A stretch of DNA of 64,000 nucleotides from Tetzosporium hominis (GCF_002265435.1 NZ_NOKQ01000194.1:25713-89712), one strand, 5' to 3'. Counted from the first letter of the stretch, positions 20,536-32,577 are shown. Made by a program: numbers and translations. The notes: generated by a model from the letters alone, not told the origin.

Positions 20536-21936
20536 TCAGCCCCGTTTCCAGCGGACACCCTGTGCGGTGTCTTCAAGCAGAATGTTGAGCTCTTTCAACT
20601 GGTCGCGAATTTCATCTGCGCGTGCGAAGTTGCGGTCTTTACGTGCTTGATTGCGTTCTTCGATTAGTGCATCGATTTCTTCGTCCAACAGTTCTTTTTC
20701 AGCAGACAATTTCAAGCCGAGCACTTGCATGAACTTTTCAAGTGTCGATGCATACGCAGTCAATACAGCAACAGACGTCTGGTTCTGTTTCAAGTAGACG
20801 TTTGCTTGTTTTGCGATTTCGAACAACACGGCGATAGCATTCGCAGTATTGAAGTCATCGTCCATCGCATCTTCAAACGCTTTGATCTGCTCGTTTAACT
20901 GGAACGTCCACATGTCGTCTTGATCCCCAAGGTCTGCTGAGTGTTCTAAACGATGAAGTACATTCGTGTAAGAGGTACGAATGCGGTCAAGCCCTGCCTC
21001 CGCTTGCTCTACAAGCTCCCCTGAATAGTTGATCGGATTGCGGTAGTGCACGCTGAGCATGAAGAAACGTAATACTTGTGGGTCGATATGTTTGCGAATG
21101 TCATTCACAAGGACGAAGTTCCCTAGTGACTTCGACATCTTCTCGTTGTCGATATTGATGTAGCCGTTGTGCATCCAGTAACGCGCGAACTCTTTGTCAT
21201 TGTGCGCTTCTGACTGAGCAATCTCGTTCTCGTGGTGCGGGAACGTCAAGTCTTGTCCACCCGCGTGGATGTCAATTGTATCCCCTAAGATGTCTCGTGC
21301 CATAACAGAACATTCGATGTGCCATCCTGGACGCCCTGCTCCCCAAGGACTTTCCCATGAAATCTCTCCCGGTTTTGCCGCTTTCCATAAAGCAAAATCA
21401 AGCGCATCTTCTTTTTTCTCGCCGACTTCAATGCGTGCTCCACTCTTCAAGTCGTTGATGTCTTGATGAGACAGTTTGCCATAACCTTCGAACTTTCGAG
21501 TGCGGTAGTACACGTCTCCTTGTGACTCGTAAGCATAGCCCTTATCGATGAGTACTTGAATGAAATCGATGATTTGATCCATATGATCCGTAACGCGAGG
21601 GTGGTCGTCTGCACGGTGGCATCCGAGTGCCTCGATGTCTGCAAAGTAGGCTTCTATGAAGCGCTCCGTCAACTCAGAGACTTCTTCACCAAGATCGTTC
21701 GCTGCTTTGATGATCTTATCGTCGACGTCTGTGAAATTCGAGACGAAATGAACGTCGTAACCGCGATACGTCAGATAGTTGCGCACTGTATCGTATACGA
21801 TGACAGGACGGGCATTTCCGATATGAATGTAGTTGTATACAGTAGGTCCGCATACATACATTTTGACCTTACCCTCTTCTAACGGAACGAATGTCTCTTT
21901 TTCACGAGTCAACGTGTTGAAAATACGAATACTCAT
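20536..21936 (-). CDS. cysS: Cysteinyl-tRNA synthetase
   Basis: Class I synthetase, 466 residues. The HIGH-type motif ([16 protein letters not shown], about 29-44), the KMSKSLGNF loop (about 266-274) and the zinc-site residues (including GWHIECS) are present. It overlaps cysE by four bases, and both are controlled by the cysteine T-box. Confidence 0.97.
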   Translation of the reverse strand: MSIRIFNTLTREKETFVPLEEGKVKMYVCGPTVYNYIHIGNARPVIVYDTVRNYLTYRGYDVHFVSNFTDVDDKIIKAANDLGEEVSELTERFIEAYFADIEALGCHRADDHPRVTDHMDQIIDFIQVLIDKGYAYESQGDVYYRTRKFEGYGKLSHQDINDLKSGARIEVGEKKEDALDFALWKAAKPGEISWESPWGAGRPGWHIECSVMARDILGDTIDIHAGGQDLTFPHHENEIAQSEAHNDKEFARYWMHNGYINIDNEKMSKSLGNFVLVNDIRKHIDPQVLRFFMLSVHYRNPINYSGELVEQAEAGLDRIRTSYTNVLHRLEHSADLGDQDDMWTFQLNEQIKAFEDAMDDDFNTANAIAVLFEIAKQANVYLKQNQTSVAVLTAYASTLEKFMQVLGLKLSAEKELLDEEIDALIEERNQARKDRNFARADEIRDQLKELNILLEDTAQGVRWKRG

Positions 21937-22592
21937 TGTCCTCTCTCCTCTCGCAATTGCGTACTTAAACGGTCCAATTCTCGTTGCAGCTTTTCAATGC
22001 AATCTTCCATCTGCTGACAACGCTCATCTACTGGATCAGGTAAATTTTGATGATTCAAGTTCTGTTTCACTCGGATTCCATCTAAAATAACCACTTTACC
22101 TGGAATGCCGACGACTGTAGCGTTAGGCGGGACATCTTTCAACACGACTGACCCTGCCCCAACCTTGCTGTTGTCTCCTAGTGTTATGGAACCTAGCACT
22201 TTGGCTCCGGTAGCAACAAGCACGTTGTTCCCAAGCGTCGGATGGCGTTTGCCTCTCTCTTTTCCAGTCCCACCTAAAGTGACACCTTGGAAGATAATAC
22301 AGTCGTCCCCAATTATACAGGTCTCTCCAATGACAACACCCATACCGTGGTCGATGAAGAAACGGCGTCCGATTTTAGCCCCCGGATGGATTTCAATCCC
22401 TGTGAAGAAACGGCTCACTTGTGAGACGACGCGCGCCAAGAAAAATAATTTATTGCGAAATAGTGCATGTGCGATGCGGTGCGCCCAGACAGCATGCAGT
22501 CCGGAATAGGTCAAGACGACTTCCAAGACACTGCGTGCCGCGGGATCTTGCTCGAAGACGGTCGCGATGTCTTCTTTCATACGTTTGAACAT
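21933..22592 (-). CDS. cysE: Serine O-acetyltransferase
   Basis: First step of cysteine synthesis, acetylating serine with acetyl-CoA. The 219-residue short form is typical of Firmicutes, with an N-terminal helical part and a hexapeptide-repeat beta-helix ([20 protein letters not shown], then [15 protein letters not shown]). I chose the ATG before FKRMKED because AAAGGAGG lies upstream of it. It is the first gene after the T-box. Confidence 0.96.
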   Translation of the reverse strand: MFKRMKEDIATVFEQDPAARSVLEVVLTYSGLHAVWAHRIAHALFRNKLFFLARVVSQVSRFFTGIEIHPGAKIGRRFFIDHGMGVVIGETCIIGDDCIIFQGVTLGGTGKERGKRHPTLGNNVLVATGAKVLGSITLGDNSKVGAGSVVLKDVPPNATVVGIPGKVVILDGIRVKQNLNHQNLPDPVDERCQQMEDCIEKLQRELDRLSTQLREERGQ

Positions 22593-22626
22593 GCAGGTTC
22601 CTCCTTTTGTATACATAGATTGTGAT

Positions 22627-22650
22627 ACGGTCGTTCAATTTGACGACCGT
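22627..22650 (-). promoter_or_regulatory. Hairpin in the cysE 5' untranslated region
   Basis: ACGGTCGT and ACGACCGT form a perfect 8-bp stem with an eight-base loop, about 35 bases before the cysE start. It has no T-tract, so it is not a terminator; an RNA processing or stabilising role is possible. Confidence 0.4.
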
Positions 22651-22776
22651 CAAGTTTGTTTTAAGGACCGAGAGCAGGGATTTGGCGCCTGAGTAAAGCC
22701 ATTTAGAGACCCAAGACGCTCATTTCACGCCCCAAGTGATTTTATGGAAACCAAACCACACCCACTATCCCTCACG

Positions 22777-23048
22777 AAAAAAGCGCCCCGTCCAGTCAGA
22801 TCGACTAGACAGAGGCGCTATATGCACGGTTCCACTCTGATGAGGAATTTTTCAAAAAAGAATCCCACTTTTCCTACCCGTAACGAGGGCGAATCGTCTG
22901 GCCTACTACAAGTTCAGCACAGCGCTCAGAGGTGCATTTCAAAGTTGCATTGGCTCAGGTCACTTTCAGCCGGTGGTGACCCTCTCTACGGGAGCATACG
23001 CCTTTTACTTCTCCTCATCGAAGCTTTGGTATCGTTCATGTGGTTCTA
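22777..23048 (-). ncRNA. T-box riboswitch, cysteine-specific, for cysE-cysS
   Basis: The minus-strand leader holds the T-box sequence AGAGTGGAACCGTG (22825-22838) followed by a terminator hairpin (AGCGCCTCTGTCTAGTC with GACTGGACGGGGCGCT, then Ts at 22777-22781). Stem I has the usual GATGAGGAGAAGTA block. The likely specifier is TGC (22934-22936), followed by ACC, in the last part of stem I; TGC codes for cysteine, which fits the genes behind it. Uncharged tRNA-Cys should favour antitermination. A second TGC lies about 12 bases upstream, so the exact specifier is an inference. The stretch between the terminator and cysE holds only the hairpin listed separately. Confidence 0.92.
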
Positions 23049-23068
23049 ATTTTACTCACACTGAAAAG
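23039..23068 (-). promoter_or_regulatory. Promoter of the cysE-cysS T-box transcript
   Basis: TTGACT, 16 bases and TAAAAT lie just downstream of gltX on the minus strand, placed to start the T-box leader. Confidence 0.6.
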
Positions 23069-23078
23069 AAAGTCAACT

Positions 23079-24542
23079 TTATTGTTTAGCGAACTTTTCA
23101 ACGCGGCTCAGTACTTTGTCTTTCCCTAGAAGAGCTAGAGCATTTGGGAGATCCGGGCCATGAGTTTGGCCTGTAGCAACGACACGGATTGGCATGAACA
23201 AGCCTTTCCCTTTCGCGCCAGTCTCTTTTTGAACGGCTTTGATAGCCGCTTTGATAGCATCTGCCTCTAACGTATCCATCGCTTCAAGCTGTGCTTTGAA
23301 CGCTGTCATAACAGCTGGTACCTGTTCTTCGTTCAAAACAGCCATTGCATCGTCGTCATAGTGAAGTTCATCTGCAAAGAATAGTTCAGACAGCTCTACG
23401 ATTTCCGCACCAAAGCTCATTTGCTCTTGGTACAACGCTACAAGTTGGTTTGCCCAAGTTGCTTGCTCTTCCGTAAGTTCAGCCGGTAACTTACCTGCTT
23501 GTTGAAGATGCGGGATCGCCATAGCAGCGACTTCTTCAGCGGATAATTTCTTCATGTACTGGTTGTTCATCCATGTTAGTTTATTCGTATCGAACATAGA
23601 TGGTGACTTCGATAAGCGTTTTTCATCGAACAACTCGATCAACTGCTCTTTAGAGAAAATTTCTTCTTCTCCTTCTGGAGACCAGCCAAGTAGTGCGAAG
23701 AAATTGAACATCGCTTCTGGTAGATAGCCTAAGTTTTTATATTGCGTGATGAACTGAATGATGGACTCGTCACGTTTTGAAAGTTTTTTACGGCTCTCGT
23801 TGATGATCAACGTCATGTGACCGTATTTCGGTGCTTCCCACCCAAATGCATGGAAGACCATGATCTGCTTTGGTGTGTTGGAAAGATGCTCTTCCCCACG
23901 AAGCACGTGGCTGATCTTCATGAAGTAATCATCAAGAACAACTGCATAGTTGTAAGTAGGAATGCCGTTTGCTTTCACAAGCACCCAGTCGCCAACGTCT
24001 TTTGATTCAAACGTAACTGTTCCACGAACCATATCTTCGATCGTGTACGTTACATCTGAAGGGACACGCATACGAATCGTGAACTTTTCACCAGCCGCTT
24101 CTTTTGCAGCGACTTCTTCAGCGCTCAAGTTGCGGCAAGTTCCGCTGTACATCGGAGCAGCAATACCAGAAGCCTTTTGCTCTTCACGCTCTGCTTCTAA
24201 TTGTTCTGGTGTACAGAAGCATTTGTAAGCATGTCCTTCTGCAAGCATTTTTTCTGCATGCTCTGTGTAGATATCTAAACGTTCCATTTGACGATATGGG
24301 CCGTAGTCTCCACCGATATCAACGGACTCATCGTAGTCGATCCCTAACCAGCGAAGGTTCTCAAGCTGCGACAGTTCGCCACCTTCAATATTGCGTTCGA
24401 TATCCGTATCCTCGATGCGGACGATAAATTTCCCGCCGTGGTGGCGAGCAAATAAATAATTAAAAAGCGCTGTGCGGGCACCGCCGATATGGAGTTGACC
24501 AGTCGGGCTCGGTGCGTAGCGTACGCGGACTTCATTCGTCAT
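23079..24542 (-). CDS. gltX: Glutamyl-tRNA synthetase
   Basis: Class I synthetase, 487 residues. The HIGH-type motif ([17 protein letters not shown], about 9-25), a zinc-type CFC segment with CRNL downstream, and the KLSKRDES loop (about 252-259) are present. In Bacillales the enzyme usually also charges tRNA-Gln, later amidated by GatCAB. It is upstream of the cysteine T-box, as in Bacillus. Confidence 0.97.
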   Translation of the reverse strand: MTNEVRVRYAPSPTGQLHIGGARTALFNYLFARHHGGKFIVRIEDTDIERNIEGGELSQLENLRWLGIDYDESVDIGGDYGPYRQMERLDIYTEHAEKMLAEGHAYKCFCTPEQLEAEREEQKASGIAAPMYSGTCRNLSAEEVAAKEAAGEKFTIRMRVPSDVTYTIEDMVRGTVTFESKDVGDWVLVKANGIPTYNYAVVLDDYFMKISHVLRGEEHLSNTPKQIMVFHAFGWEAPKYGHMTLIINESRKKLSKRDESIIQFITQYKNLGYLPEAMFNFFALLGWSPEGEEEIFSKEQLIELFDEKRLSKSPSMFDTNKLTWMNNQYMKKLSAEEVAAMAIPHLQQAGKLPAELTEEQATWANQLVALYQEQMSFGAEIVELSELFFADELHYDDDAMAVLNEEQVPAVMTAFKAQLEAMDTLEADAIKAAIKAVQKETGAKGKGLFMPIRVVATGQTHGPDLPNALALLGKDKVLSRVEKFAKQ

Positions 24543-24605
24543 GGGGTGTTCCTCCTCTAAAATTCACTTGTACCATTCTATCACTGGATAGGCGATAGAG
24601 AAAGT

Positions 24606-25079
24606 TTATTTTTGTACTAATAGAATCGTTGCAAGAGCCGCGATTCCTTCTTCGCGTCCTGGGAAGCCTAACTTTTCCGTTGTCGTCGCCTTGACGTTGA
24701 TCTGCGACTCGTCCGCTTCCAGAAGCTCCGCAATCCGTGTGCGCATCGCAGGAATATGCGGCGCCATTTTCGGGCGCTGTGCAATAATCGTACAGTCAAT
24801 GTTTCCTAGCACGTAACCTTTTTCTTTGACGATGTTCCAGCAGTGCGTCAATAGCTTTGCTGAATCCGCATCTTTAAATGCTGGGTCAGTATCTGGGAAG
24901 TGGCGTCCGATATCCCCTTCTCCGACAGCACCTAAAGCTGCATCCGTTATCGTGTGAAGCAGTACATCGGCATCTGAGTGGCCGACTAGACCGCGCTCAT
25001 GAGGAACCGTGATTCCTCCGATGATCAATGGGCGTCCTTCTTCAAAAGCATGTACATCAAATCCTTGTCCAATACGCAT
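24606..25079 (-). CDS. ispF: 2-C-methyl-D-erythritol 2,4-cyclodiphosphate synthase
   Basis: Fifth enzyme of the MEP isoprenoid pathway, 157 residues. The zinc-binding start (GQGFDVHAF) and [14 protein letters not shown] are visible. Its start overlaps the ispD stop by one base, so the two consecutive-pathway enzymes are coupled. Confidence 0.97.
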   Translation of the reverse strand: MRIGQGFDVHAFEEGRPLIIGGITVPHERGLVGHSDADVLLHTITDAALGAVGEGDIGRHFPDTDPAFKDADSAKLLTHCWNIVKEKGYVLGNIDCTIIAQRPKMAPHIPAMRTRIAELLEADESQINVKATTTEKLGFPGREEGIAALATILLVQK

Positions 25080-25768
25080 TAGTTGTTCTCCTTTCGTCGT
25101 TTCAAAATCAATTCTCCAATTAATAAATCGTCTGGTGTCGTCATTTTTTGATTGTCATATGAGCTTTCAACAACATGAACCGGGATACCTGCGCGTTCAG
25201 CAAGCATCGCTTCGTCCGTCCCTAAAAACCCGTCTTTTTGCGCTTGCTCCGCTGCTTCGAATAAAAGTGGGTAGCGGAAAGCCTGTGGTGTTTGGACCGA
25301 CCACAACGTTTCTCGGTCAATCGTCTCTTCTACACGACCGTTCCGTACACGCTTCATCGTATCTTTTGCTTTTACAGCCGCTATGGCACCACCTTCTGTG
25401 TCTGCTTTTTCAACGAGTGCGTGAATCGTCGACTGCAAGATGAACGGTCTCGCTGCATCGTGGACCAATACGATTTCGCACGGATAGGCAGCCTTCAGCG
25501 CCTCAAACACACTGTGCTGGCGTTCACTTCCCCCTTGAACGAGGTGAGTAACCTTTGTAAGCCTGTACGTTTCGACAAGCTCTTCAATGATGTTCCGTTC
25601 TTCTTCTTTAATAGCAAGAACGATCGCTTCGCACCAAGGATCTTGCTGAAACACTTGCAACGTGTGCGCGAGGATGGGCTGCCCTTCTAGCTTTAAAAAC
25701 AGCTTGTTGTGTTCAGCTCCCATTCGCTTCCCACTTCCTGCAGCAGGAAGCACCACTGTATAGTTCAT
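25079..25768 (-). CDS. ispD: 2-C-methyl-D-erythritol 4-phosphate cytidylyltransferase
   Basis: Third enzyme of the MEP pathway, forming CDP-methylerythritol, 229 residues. The nucleotide-binding N-terminus ([16 protein letters not shown]) and the [10 protein letters not shown] motif (about 98-107) are present. It is upstream of ispF and downstream of the PIN/TRAM gene. Confidence 0.97.
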   Translation of the reverse strand: MNYTVVLPAAGSGKRMGAEHNKLFLKLEGQPILAHTLQVFQQDPWCEAIVLAIKEEERNIIEELVETYRLTKVTHLVQGGSERQHSVFEALKAAYPCEIVLVHDAARPFILQSTIHALVEKADTEGGAIAAVKAKDTMKRVRNGRVEETIDRETLWSVQTPQAFRYPLLFEAAEQAQKDGFLGTDEAMLAERAGIPVHVVESSYDNQKMTTPDDLLIGELILKRRKENN

Positions 25769-25798
25769 ATGTAAACACCTTTCTATCTGTTGTAAACA

Positions 25799-25836
25799 AA
25801 CGGAATCTCGGTCCGACGTGCAACCGAGATTCTGTG
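25799..25836 (-). terminator. Terminator after the PIN/TRAM gene
   Basis: AATCTCGGT and ACCGAGATT pair around a ten-base loop, followed on the minus strand by TCCGTTTGTTT, directly after the gene's stop. It lies before ispD, so read-through or a separate ispD promoter is needed. Confidence 0.7.
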
Positions 25837-25837
25837 G

Positions 25838-26923
25838 CTATTTGGATTCAAGTGGCTTGGCGAAGATCATCCGACCAGCAGAAGTTTGCAACACACTTGT
25901 CACTTCCACTTGGATGGCTTGGTTGATATACGCTTTTCCGCCTTCTACAACAATCATCGTACCATCATCGAGGTAGGCAACGCCTTGATTTTGCTCTTTT
26001 CCGTCTTTGATGATGACGACTTGCATCACTTCGCCCGGAATAACGACGGGTTTCACCGCATTTGCGAGATCGTTGATATTGAGCACGGGAACATTGTGAA
26101 GTTCACATACTTTATTCAAGTTGAAGTCATTGGTCATAACGACTCCTTTTTTCTTCTTAGCAAGCTTCATCAATTTCAGATCCACTTCGTGCGTGTCATC
26201 GAAATCGTCATCTGCAATTTCAATAGGAGTGGCACGTTCTGCCTGCAATCGTTTCAACACATCTAGGCCCCGTCTACCACGAGTTCGTTTCAGAGTGTCA
26301 GAAGAATCCGCAATATGCTGGAGCTCTGTCAAAACGAACTGAGGAATAACAAGCGTCCCTTCTAAGAAGCCTGTATCCGAGATGTCTGCGATTCTCCCGT
26401 CAATGATGACACTTGTATCGAGTAATTTGTAATTCGGCGTATCAGAAACTGCTAGTTCCTCTTCCGCTTTCTTTTTCGCTGCCGGAGTACGAACACCTGA
26501 AAAAATCGACATCATCTCTTCTCGTTTTTTAAAGCCCACTTGGAATCCAAGGTATCCAAGAACAAGCGAGAGCAGTACCGGTACGACTGAACCGATTGCC
26601 GGCAAGTCGAGTGTGTTGATGGCACTACCAAGAAGAAATGCTACAACTAGCCCCAGTACCAATCCAATGGTTCCAAATACCAGGTCCCAGACAGGCGTGT
26701 TCAGTAATCTCTCTTCCATCCAGCGAATAAACGTCACCAGATAATCTGTTATAAATAATGCGGCCACATAAAGTAAAACGGCCCCTACTAAAATGGATAC
26801 GTACGGATTGGCAATCCATGGGTTGTCGGATAAATTCATAGCTTCGTATAAGTGCGGTAATAAAAATAACCCGAGTGTACCACCAATCAGAATAAACGCG
26901 ATTTGAATGATCCATTTAAGCAT
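25838..26923 (-). CDS. yacL: PIN/TRAM-domain membrane protein (YacL)
   Basis: A 361-residue protein with about four N-terminal transmembrane helices (roughly 1-130), a PIN nuclease domain (starting KLLDTSVIIDGRIADI, about 166-181, with later KRTRGRRGLDVL and MTNDFNLNKVC) and a C-terminal TRAM RNA-binding domain (VVIIKDGKEQNQGVAYLDDG). This is the layout of B. subtilis YacL at the same site. Substrate unknown; a membrane-tethered RNase is inferred. Confidence 0.9.
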   Translation of the reverse strand: MLKWIIQIAFILIGGTLGLFLLPHLYEAMNLSDNPWIANPYVSILVGAVLLYVAALFITDYLVTFIRWMEERLLNTPVWDLVFGTIGLVLGLVVAFLLGSAINTLDLPAIGSVVPVLLSLVLGYLGFQVGFKKREEMMSIFSGVRTPAAKKKAEEELAVSDTPNYKLLDTSVIIDGRIADISDTGFLEGTLVIPQFVLTELQHIADSSDTLKRTRGRRGLDVLKRLQAERATPIEIADDDFDDTHEVDLKLMKLAKKKKGVVMTNDFNLNKVCELHNVPVLNINDLANAVKPVVIPGEVMQVVIIKDGKEQNQGVAYLDDGTMIVVEGGKAYINQAIQVEVTSVLQTSAGRMIFAKPLESK

Positions 26924-27001
26924 GTCTCCACCTCCTTATCAGTTGTCTTTTCATTATACGCTTACATTTTCTTGTCCGTCCACGCGGAGCCTAAAGAATA
27001 A

Positions 27002-27027
27002 GCCATAGACCCGAAAAGGTCTATGGC
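27002..27027 (-). terminator. Terminator after radA
   Basis: GCCATAGACC and GGTCTATGGC form a perfect 10-bp stem with a six-base loop beyond the radA stop. The T-run is weak. Confidence 0.65.
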
Positions 27028-27034
27028 AAGTAAA

Positions 27035-28411
27035 TCATTCTTCGCGAAAAGCTAGTTTCATCGCTTCGTTGACGCTATCAACGCCGATGACTTGAATGCC
27101 TGCTGGGAAGTCCCAGCCTCCCAAGTTACTAGCGGGGACTATAACACGTTTGAAGCCAAGTTTCGCTGCTTCCTGGACACGTTGTTCAATGCGTGACACG
27201 CGGCGGATTTCACCCGTCAGTCCGACTTCTCCGATAAAGACATCGGTCGGTTTCGCTCCGGTATCTCGGAAGCTCGAGACGACGCTGACGAGAATGGCTA
27301 AATCGATAGACGGTTCATCCAACTTCACGCCACCCGCTACTTTGATGTAGGCATCTTGCGTCTGCAGTAGCATCCCCATCCGTTTCTCGAGGACGGCCAT
27401 GAGGAGGGAGACGCGGTTCTGATCAACACCTGTTGCCATTCGCTTCGGATAGTTAAAACTCGACTGTGTGACGAGAGCTTGAATCTCGACTAAGATTGGC
27501 CGTGTCCCTTCCATAGATGCCACAATGGCGGACCCTGGGGCTCCGTGCGAACGCTCCTGCAAGAATAGTTCCGATGGATTCAGCACTTCTTTTAAACCCG
27601 CTTGAACCATTTCAAAAATGGCAATCTCGTTCGTCGAACCAAATCGGTTCTTTTGCGAACGTAAGATGCGGTAAGTATGGTGACGCTCCCCCTCAAAGTA
27701 CAGCACGGTATCTACCATATGTTCGAGTAATCGAGGTCCTGCAATCTGCCCTTCTTTTGTTACGTGACCGACTAAAAAGATAGCAATATTTTTCGTCTTC
27801 GCAATGCGCATCATTTCCGCTGTACATTCGCGGACTTGAGAGACACTACCTGGTGCACTCGTCACTTCCGGATGGTGAACCGTCTGAATGGAGTCGATAA
27901 TGACAAACTTCGGCTGCACCGTTTCAATCGTTTCGTTGATCAGTTCGAGGTTGGTCTCAGCGTACAAGTACAACTCACTCGATGCCACTCCGAGACGTTC
28001 TGCTCGAAGCTTTGTCTGGCGGACAGATTCCTCCCCAGAGATGTAAAGCGTGCGCATATTTTTATTCGCTAACAGCGAAGATACTTGAAGAAGCAACGTA
28101 GATTTCCCGATACCCGGATCTCCACCGATCAACACTAAAGATCCTGGCACGATTCCGCCACCTAGTACTCGGTTTAATTCGCCAAGAGATGTATCGACAC
28201 GAGGCTCTTCTTGTGTTTCTACAGAGTTGATTGGTGTTGCTTTACTTGATGGGCCATCAGAAGTGACAAACGAACGCTTTGGTCCTTTCGTGACCACTTC
28301 AACTTCTTCTACCATCGTGTTCCAGTTACCACAGCCCGGACATTTCCCCATCCATTTTGCTGATTCATAGCCACAATCATTACACATAAATTTGGTTTTT
28401 CGTTTTGCCAT
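27035..28411 (-). CDS. radA: DNA repair protein RadA
   Basis: RecA-like helicase that promotes branch migration in homologous recombination and transformation. The 458 residues comprise an N-terminal C4 zinc finger ([22 protein letters not shown] split over 10-31), Walker [13 protein letters not shown] (about 93-104), the RadA-specific KNRFG motif and a C-terminal Lon-like domain ([17 protein letters not shown], then [12 protein letters not shown]). It follows clpC as in Bacillus. Confidence 0.97.
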   Translation of the reverse strand: MAKRKTKFMCNDCGYESAKWMGKCPGCGNWNTMVEEVEVVTKGPKRSFVTSDGPSSKATPINSVETQEEPRVDTSLGELNRVLGGGIVPGSLVLIGGDPGIGKSTLLLQVSSLLANKNMRTLYISGEESVRQTKLRAERLGVASSELYLYAETNLELINETIETVQPKFVIIDSIQTVHHPEVTSAPGSVSQVRECTAEMMRIAKTKNIAIFLVGHVTKEGQIAGPRLLEHMVDTVLYFEGERHHTYRILRSQKNRFGSTNEIAIFEMVQAGLKEVLNPSELFLQERSHGAPGSAIVASMEGTRPILVEIQALVTQSSFNYPKRMATGVDQNRVSLLMAVLEKRMGMLLQTQDAYIKVAGGVKLDEPSIDLAILVSVVSSFRDTGAKPTDVFIGEVGLTGEIRRVSRIEQRVQEAAKLGFKRVIVPASNLGGWDFPAGIQVIGVDSVNEAMKLAFREE

Positions 28412-28474
28412 GTCTACCTCCTATGGAACGTGCGTTCTCTCTAGTATACCGCAATTTCTTTAGAACGAAAAACA

Positions 28475-28507
28475 ACACCCCATGCATGCGATATCATAGG
28501 GTGTTGG
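28475..28507 (-). terminator. Terminator after clpC
   Basis: AACACCCTATGA and CATGGGGTGTT form a hairpin followed by TTTTT on the minus strand, just past the clpC stop. It ends the ctsR-mcsA-mcsB-clpC operon. Confidence 0.8.
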
Positions 28508-28513
28508 ATAAAT

Positions 28514-30970
28514 TTACTCACTAACTGGTTCTGCTTTTTGCGTACGAACAACGAATTCGTCGTTCTCCACATCGAACAGGATGTGTTGGCCAGTCAAGAC
28601 TTCACCTTTTAAGATTTCTTCAGATAGGCGATCCTCTACGTGTTTCTGTAGAGCACGGCGCAGTGGACGAGCACCGTAATCTGGATCATAGCCTTCTTTC
28701 GCAATCTTATCTTTAGCGGCTTCTGTCAGCTCCAGCTCAATATCTTGCTCTTTCAAGCGTTTTGTCAGTTGGTTCGCCATCAAAGTGACGATTTCTTTTA
28801 AGTGCTCGCGCTCTAAAGAGTGGAACACGATCATTTCATCAAGACGGTTTAAGAACTCTGGGCGGAACGCCTTTTTCAGTTCTTCAAGCATCTTCGACTT
28901 CATGTCTTTGTAGTCTTTAGAAGAGCCTGCTTCTTGCAAGTTGAAGCCAACATATTTGTTGTACTTCACAGCGTCTGCTCCGACGTTCGATGTCATGATG
29001 ACCACCGTGTTACGGAAATCGACTGTGCGACCTTTTGAGTCTGTCAAACGGCCGTCTTCTAACACTTGCAATAGGATATTGAATACATCTGGGTGCGCTT
29101 TTTCGATTTCATCCAGTAGGATGACTGAGTAAGGTTTGCGGCGCACTTTCTCCGTCAATTGACCACCTTCATCAAACCCTACATATCCTGGAGGAGAACC
29201 GACTAGGCGAGACGTTGAATGTTTCTCCATGTACTCAGACATGTCGATTCGAATCATCGCGTCTTCATCCCCGAACATCACTTCAGCAAGCGCTCTGGCA
29301 AGCTCAGTCTTCCCGACACCAGTTGGCCCTAGGAAGATGAAGGATCCGATTGGACGTTTTGGATCTTTCAGACCCGCACGTGCACGGCGAATCGCACGAG
29401 AGATAGCGTCGACTGCTTCCGATTGACCGATGACACGTTCATGAAGTGTATCTTCAAGCTTCAATAGCTTGTCAGATTCAGTTTGCGCAAGTTTCGAAAC
29501 TGGTACACCAGACCACATCGAAACGACAGTCGCGATATCTTCTACAGTGACTTCTGTCTCTGCCTTACCTTGTTTTTCTTTCCAGTTGTCTTTTAGTTTT
29601 TCAAGTTCATCTTTTAACTTCTGCTCTTTATCACGGAACGAAGCCGCTTTTTCGAACTCTTGGCTTTGAACTGCCGCATTCTTTTCAGAACGAAGGCTCT
29701 CGAGCTGTTGCTCCATCTCTTTTAAGTTTGGTGGAGTTGTGTAAGAACGCAAGCGAACTTTTGATCCCGCTTCATCAATCAAGTCAATCGCTTTATCCGG
29801 TAAGAAACGGTCCGAGATGTAGCGGTCTGACATTTTGACTGCAGCTTCCACAGCAGCATCTGTAATTTTCACACGGTGATGCGCTTCGTAACGGTCACGT
29901 AGGCCGTAGATGATTTGGATAGCTTCTTCAACAGATGGCTCATCGACTTGAATCGGTTGGAAACGACGCTCAAGCGCTGCATCTTTTTCGATATATTTAC
30001 GGTACTCATCCAGTGTTGTAGCACCGATACATTGCAATTCGCCACGAGCTAAGGCTGGTTTCAAGATGTTGGAGGCATCGATAGCTCCTTCAGCTCCACC
30101 GGCTCCGATTAAGGTGTGCAACTCATCGATGAATAGGATGATGTTGCCCGCTTGGCGAATCTCGTCCATTACTTTTTTCAGACGGTCTTCGAACTCACCA
30201 CGGTATTTTGTACCAGCGACTACAGTACCCATGTCCAGTGTCATAACGCGTTTGTCACGTAAGATTTCAGGTACTTCGTTGTGAACGATCTGCTGAGCAA
30301 GACCTTCTGCGATTGCCGTCTTACCAACACCTGGTTCCCCAATTAGAACTGGGTTGTTTTTCGTGCGACGCGCTAAGATTTCAATGACACGCGTAATTTC
30401 TTTACTACGTCCGATGACTGGGTCAAGCGTGCCTTCACGTGCAATCTGAGTCAAGTCACGAGCTAAACCATCCAGTGTCGGTGTACTCGCAGTAGATGTG
30501 GAAGACGAAGAAGACGAATTGTTCGCCTGCTCGCTGCTTCCTAGCAGGTGCAATACTTGTTGACGCGCTTTGTTCAAGCTGATACCCGCATTGCTTAGTA
30601 CACGAGCCGCGACGCCTTCGCCTTCACGGATCAATGCAAGTAATAAATGTTCTGTACCAATGTACGAGTGGCCAAGTTTACGAGACTCATCAACAGATAG
30701 CTCGATTACTTTTTTCGCACGAGGTGTATAGTGAACGATCGGGCCGACGTCTTTCTCACCAGTACCGACCAATTCTTCAATGCCTTCTTCAATAGCTTTA
30801 GGATCGACGTTGCTTGCTTCTAGAGCTTTAGCCGCAATCCCGTTACCTTCACGAATCAGTCCTAAAAGGATATGTTCAGTGCCAATCGCTTCATGTTTTA
30901 GACGAATGGCTTCTTCTTGAGCTAGTTGAAGCACTTTTTGTGAACGTTGTGTAAAACGATTAAACATCAT
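28514..30970 (-). CDS. clpC: ATP-dependent Clp protease ATPase ClpC
   Basis: Hsp100 unfoldase that pairs with ClpP, 818 residues. It has an N-terminal double Clp repeat (about 1-145), D1 with Walker [10 protein letters not shown], a UVR motif in the middle domain ([18 protein letters not shown]), and D2 with [14 protein letters not shown] and the ClpP-loop region. Two adjacent ATGs are possible starts; AAGGAG favours the first. The start overlaps mcsB by 11 bases. Confidence 0.97.
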   Translation of the reverse strand: MMFNRFTQRSQKVLQLAQEEAIRLKHEAIGTEHILLGLIREGNGIAAKALEASNVDPKAIEEGIEELVGTGEKDVGPIVHYTPRAKKVIELSVDESRKLGHSYIGTEHLLLALIREGEGVAARVLSNAGISLNKARQQVLHLLGSSEQANNSSSSSSTSTASTPTLDGLARDLTQIAREGTLDPVIGRSKEITRVIEILARRTKNNPVLIGEPGVGKTAIAEGLAQQIVHNEVPEILRDKRVMTLDMGTVVAGTKYRGEFEDRLKKVMDEIRQAGNIILFIDELHTLIGAGGAEGAIDASNILKPALARGELQCIGATTLDEYRKYIEKDAALERRFQPIQVDEPSVEEAIQIIYGLRDRYEAHHRVKITDAAVEAAVKMSDRYISDRFLPDKAIDLIDEAGSKVRLRSYTTPPNLKEMEQQLESLRSEKNAAVQSQEFEKAASFRDKEQKLKDELEKLKDNWKEKQGKAETEVTVEDIATVVSMWSGVPVSKLAQTESDKLLKLEDTLHERVIGQSEAVDAISRAIRRARAGLKDPKRPIGSFIFLGPTGVGKTELARALAEVMFGDEDAMIRIDMSEYMEKHSTSRLVGSPPGYVGFDEGGQLTEKVRRKPYSVILLDEIEKAHPDVFNILLQVLEDGRLTDSKGRTVDFRNTVVIMTSNVGADAVKYNKYVGFNLQEAGSSKDYKDMKSKMLEELKKAFRPEFLNRLDEMIVFHSLEREHLKEIVTLMANQLTKRLKEQDIELELTEAAKDKIAKEGYDPDYGARPLRRALQKHVEDRLSEEILKGEVLTGQHILFDVENDEFVVRTQKAEPVSE

Positions 30971-32051
30971 ATGAATTCTCTCCTTTTTCTTCTATAGTCA
31001 ACCGTTCCCTAATCATTTTCGCCCGAAACACATCGCGGTCTTTCGGGGAAAGAGAGGATCCGGCATATTGCTGTAAAAATCCTGGCTGCATAAACACCAT
31101 GCATTCATTCAAGATCGTTTTGCTGACGTGGGTGATGATTCCCAAGTCAATAGCGAGACGCACATCCGATAAACAAGAAGCTGCTTCTTCCGTTGAGAGC
31201 ATTCGTGCATAACGGAGTGTTCCAAGTGAGCGGAACAGTTTGTCTTCTAAGATAATGCGCGAGTGAGACAAGAGGGCTTGCCGCGCTTCTCGTTCTTTTT
31301 CAATCAGTTGCTTCGTCAAGCCTTGCAGTTCTTGCAAAATCTCGACTTCTGCCTTTCCAAGCGTCACTTGATTGGACACTTGGTAGACGTTGCCTAGAGC
31401 TTCACTGCCTTCTCCGTAAATACCCCGCACGACCATACCCAGTCGGTTGATGATTGGTGCAATTTTGGCCATTTGCTTCGTGGCAGTCAGTGCCGGTAAA
31501 TGCATCATTACAGAGGCTCGAAGTCCCGTTCCTGTGTTGGTAGGGCATGTGGTCAAATAGCCATACTTTTCATCAAATGCGTAACTGACTTCACGATCGA
31601 GCACACGGTCAATGTTGCGCGCCTGCTTGTAGGCTTCTTCAAGTTGCAGCCCTGGCAAGATGCACTGGATGCGCAAATGGTCTTCTTCATTGACCATGAT
31701 GCTGAGTGATTCATCTTCTGAAATCACGGCAGCCGATTCATATTCTGCTTCGATCAAACTCGGACTGATTAAATGTTTTTCAATCAACACTTGCTTGTCG
31801 AGCGGGTCGAGCTGCTTCATTTGATATGACGTGAACTGCTGAGGAAGCTTGTCAGCATCGAGCAAGATGCCCGTCACGGTCTGTTCGATTCTATGCGCTT
31901 CGTCTTCTGTAAATGCTAATGGAAAGCGGTAGCCGTCCAAGTTTCGTGCTAGACGGATGCGGGTGCTCATGACGATGTCGGCATATTCCCCGGTACTTTC
32001 CATCCAGCTCGTCACTTGGTTCTTCAGAAAGCGGTCCATATCCACCGTCAA
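30960..32051 (-). CDS. mcsB: Protein-arginine kinase McsB
   Basis: McsB phosphorylates arginines, marking proteins such as CtsR for ClpCP. It is a bacterial kinase of the creatine-kinase fold without the N-terminal domain, 363 residues at most. [16 protein letters not shown] (about 29-44) and [20 protein letters not shown] are visible. The start is ambiguous: TTG overlaps the mcsA stop, GTG two codons later has GGGGG at better spacing, and an ATG follows. Confidence 0.95.
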   Translation of the reverse strand: MTVDMDRFLKNQVTSWMESTGEYADIVMSTRIRLARNLDGYRFPLAFTEDEAHRIEQTVTGILLDADKLPQQFTSYQMKQLDPLDKQVLIEKHLISPSLIEAEYESAAVISEDESLSIMVNEEDHLRIQCILPGLQLEEAYKQARNIDRVLDREVSYAFDEKYGYLTTCPTNTGTGLRASVMMHLPALTATKQMAKIAPIINRLGMVVRGIYGEGSEALGNVYQVSNQVTLGKAEVEILQELQGLTKQLIEKEREARQALLSHSRIILEDKLFRSLGTLRYARMLSTEEAASCLSDVRLAIDLGIITHVSKTILNECMVFMQPGFLQQYAGSSLSPKDRDVFRAKMIRERLTIEEKGENSYDV

Positions 32052-32569
32052 TCGCCCCCTTTCAAAAGCTTCGCTTCGAGCTCACGCGCTTGGTCACGTA
32101 GCGTTGCGGCCGTCTCAAACTCTTCTTGAGCAATGGCTTCCTGCATACGCGAGCGAATATCTTCTATACGGCGTTTTAAATCACGCGTCTCTTCATATGC
32201 TTCCGGTACTTGGCCTATATGTTCAGCATTGCCGTTATGGAGCCGCTTCATGACAGGCGGTAAGGCATTGCCAAATGTCGTATAGCAGTCGGCACAGCCA
32301 AACTTCCCGCGGTGAACAAAGCGTTCATACGTCCATCCGCAGGTTGGACAGCTCCACTGGCTCTTTTCCCGGTTGGCTTGTTTAGTCGGTTGTTCAGGTG
32401 TAAACAAATTAGTTAATAACTGATGTACGGTGAGCGGATCTTGCTGATTTTGAAATGGATGCAGCTGACTCGCACACACCTCACATAAGTGGCGTGTAAA
32501 AGGTTCTCCGTTCTGCGTCACGGTCATCTTGACGTGAGCAGGTCGCTGTTTGCAGTTTTCACAAATCAT
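32048..32569 (-). CDS. mcsA: Protein-arginine kinase activator McsA
   Basis: Zinc protein that activates McsB and modulates CtsR, 173 residues. Four CxxC pairs are seen (CENC, CEVC, CPTC, CADC), then a C-terminal UVR-type coiled segment (AIAQEEFETAATLRDQAREL). It is the second gene of the CtsR operon. Confidence 0.95.
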   Translation of the reverse strand: MICENCKQRPAHVKMTVTQNGEPFTRHLCEVCASQLHPFQNQQDPLTVHQLLTNLFTPEQPTKQANREKSQWSCPTCGWTYERFVHRGKFGCADCYTTFGNALPPVMKRLHNGNAEHIGQVPEAYEETRDLKRRIEDIRSRMQEAIAQEEFETAATLRDQARELEAKLLKGGD

Positions 32570-32577
32570 CTGGCATC

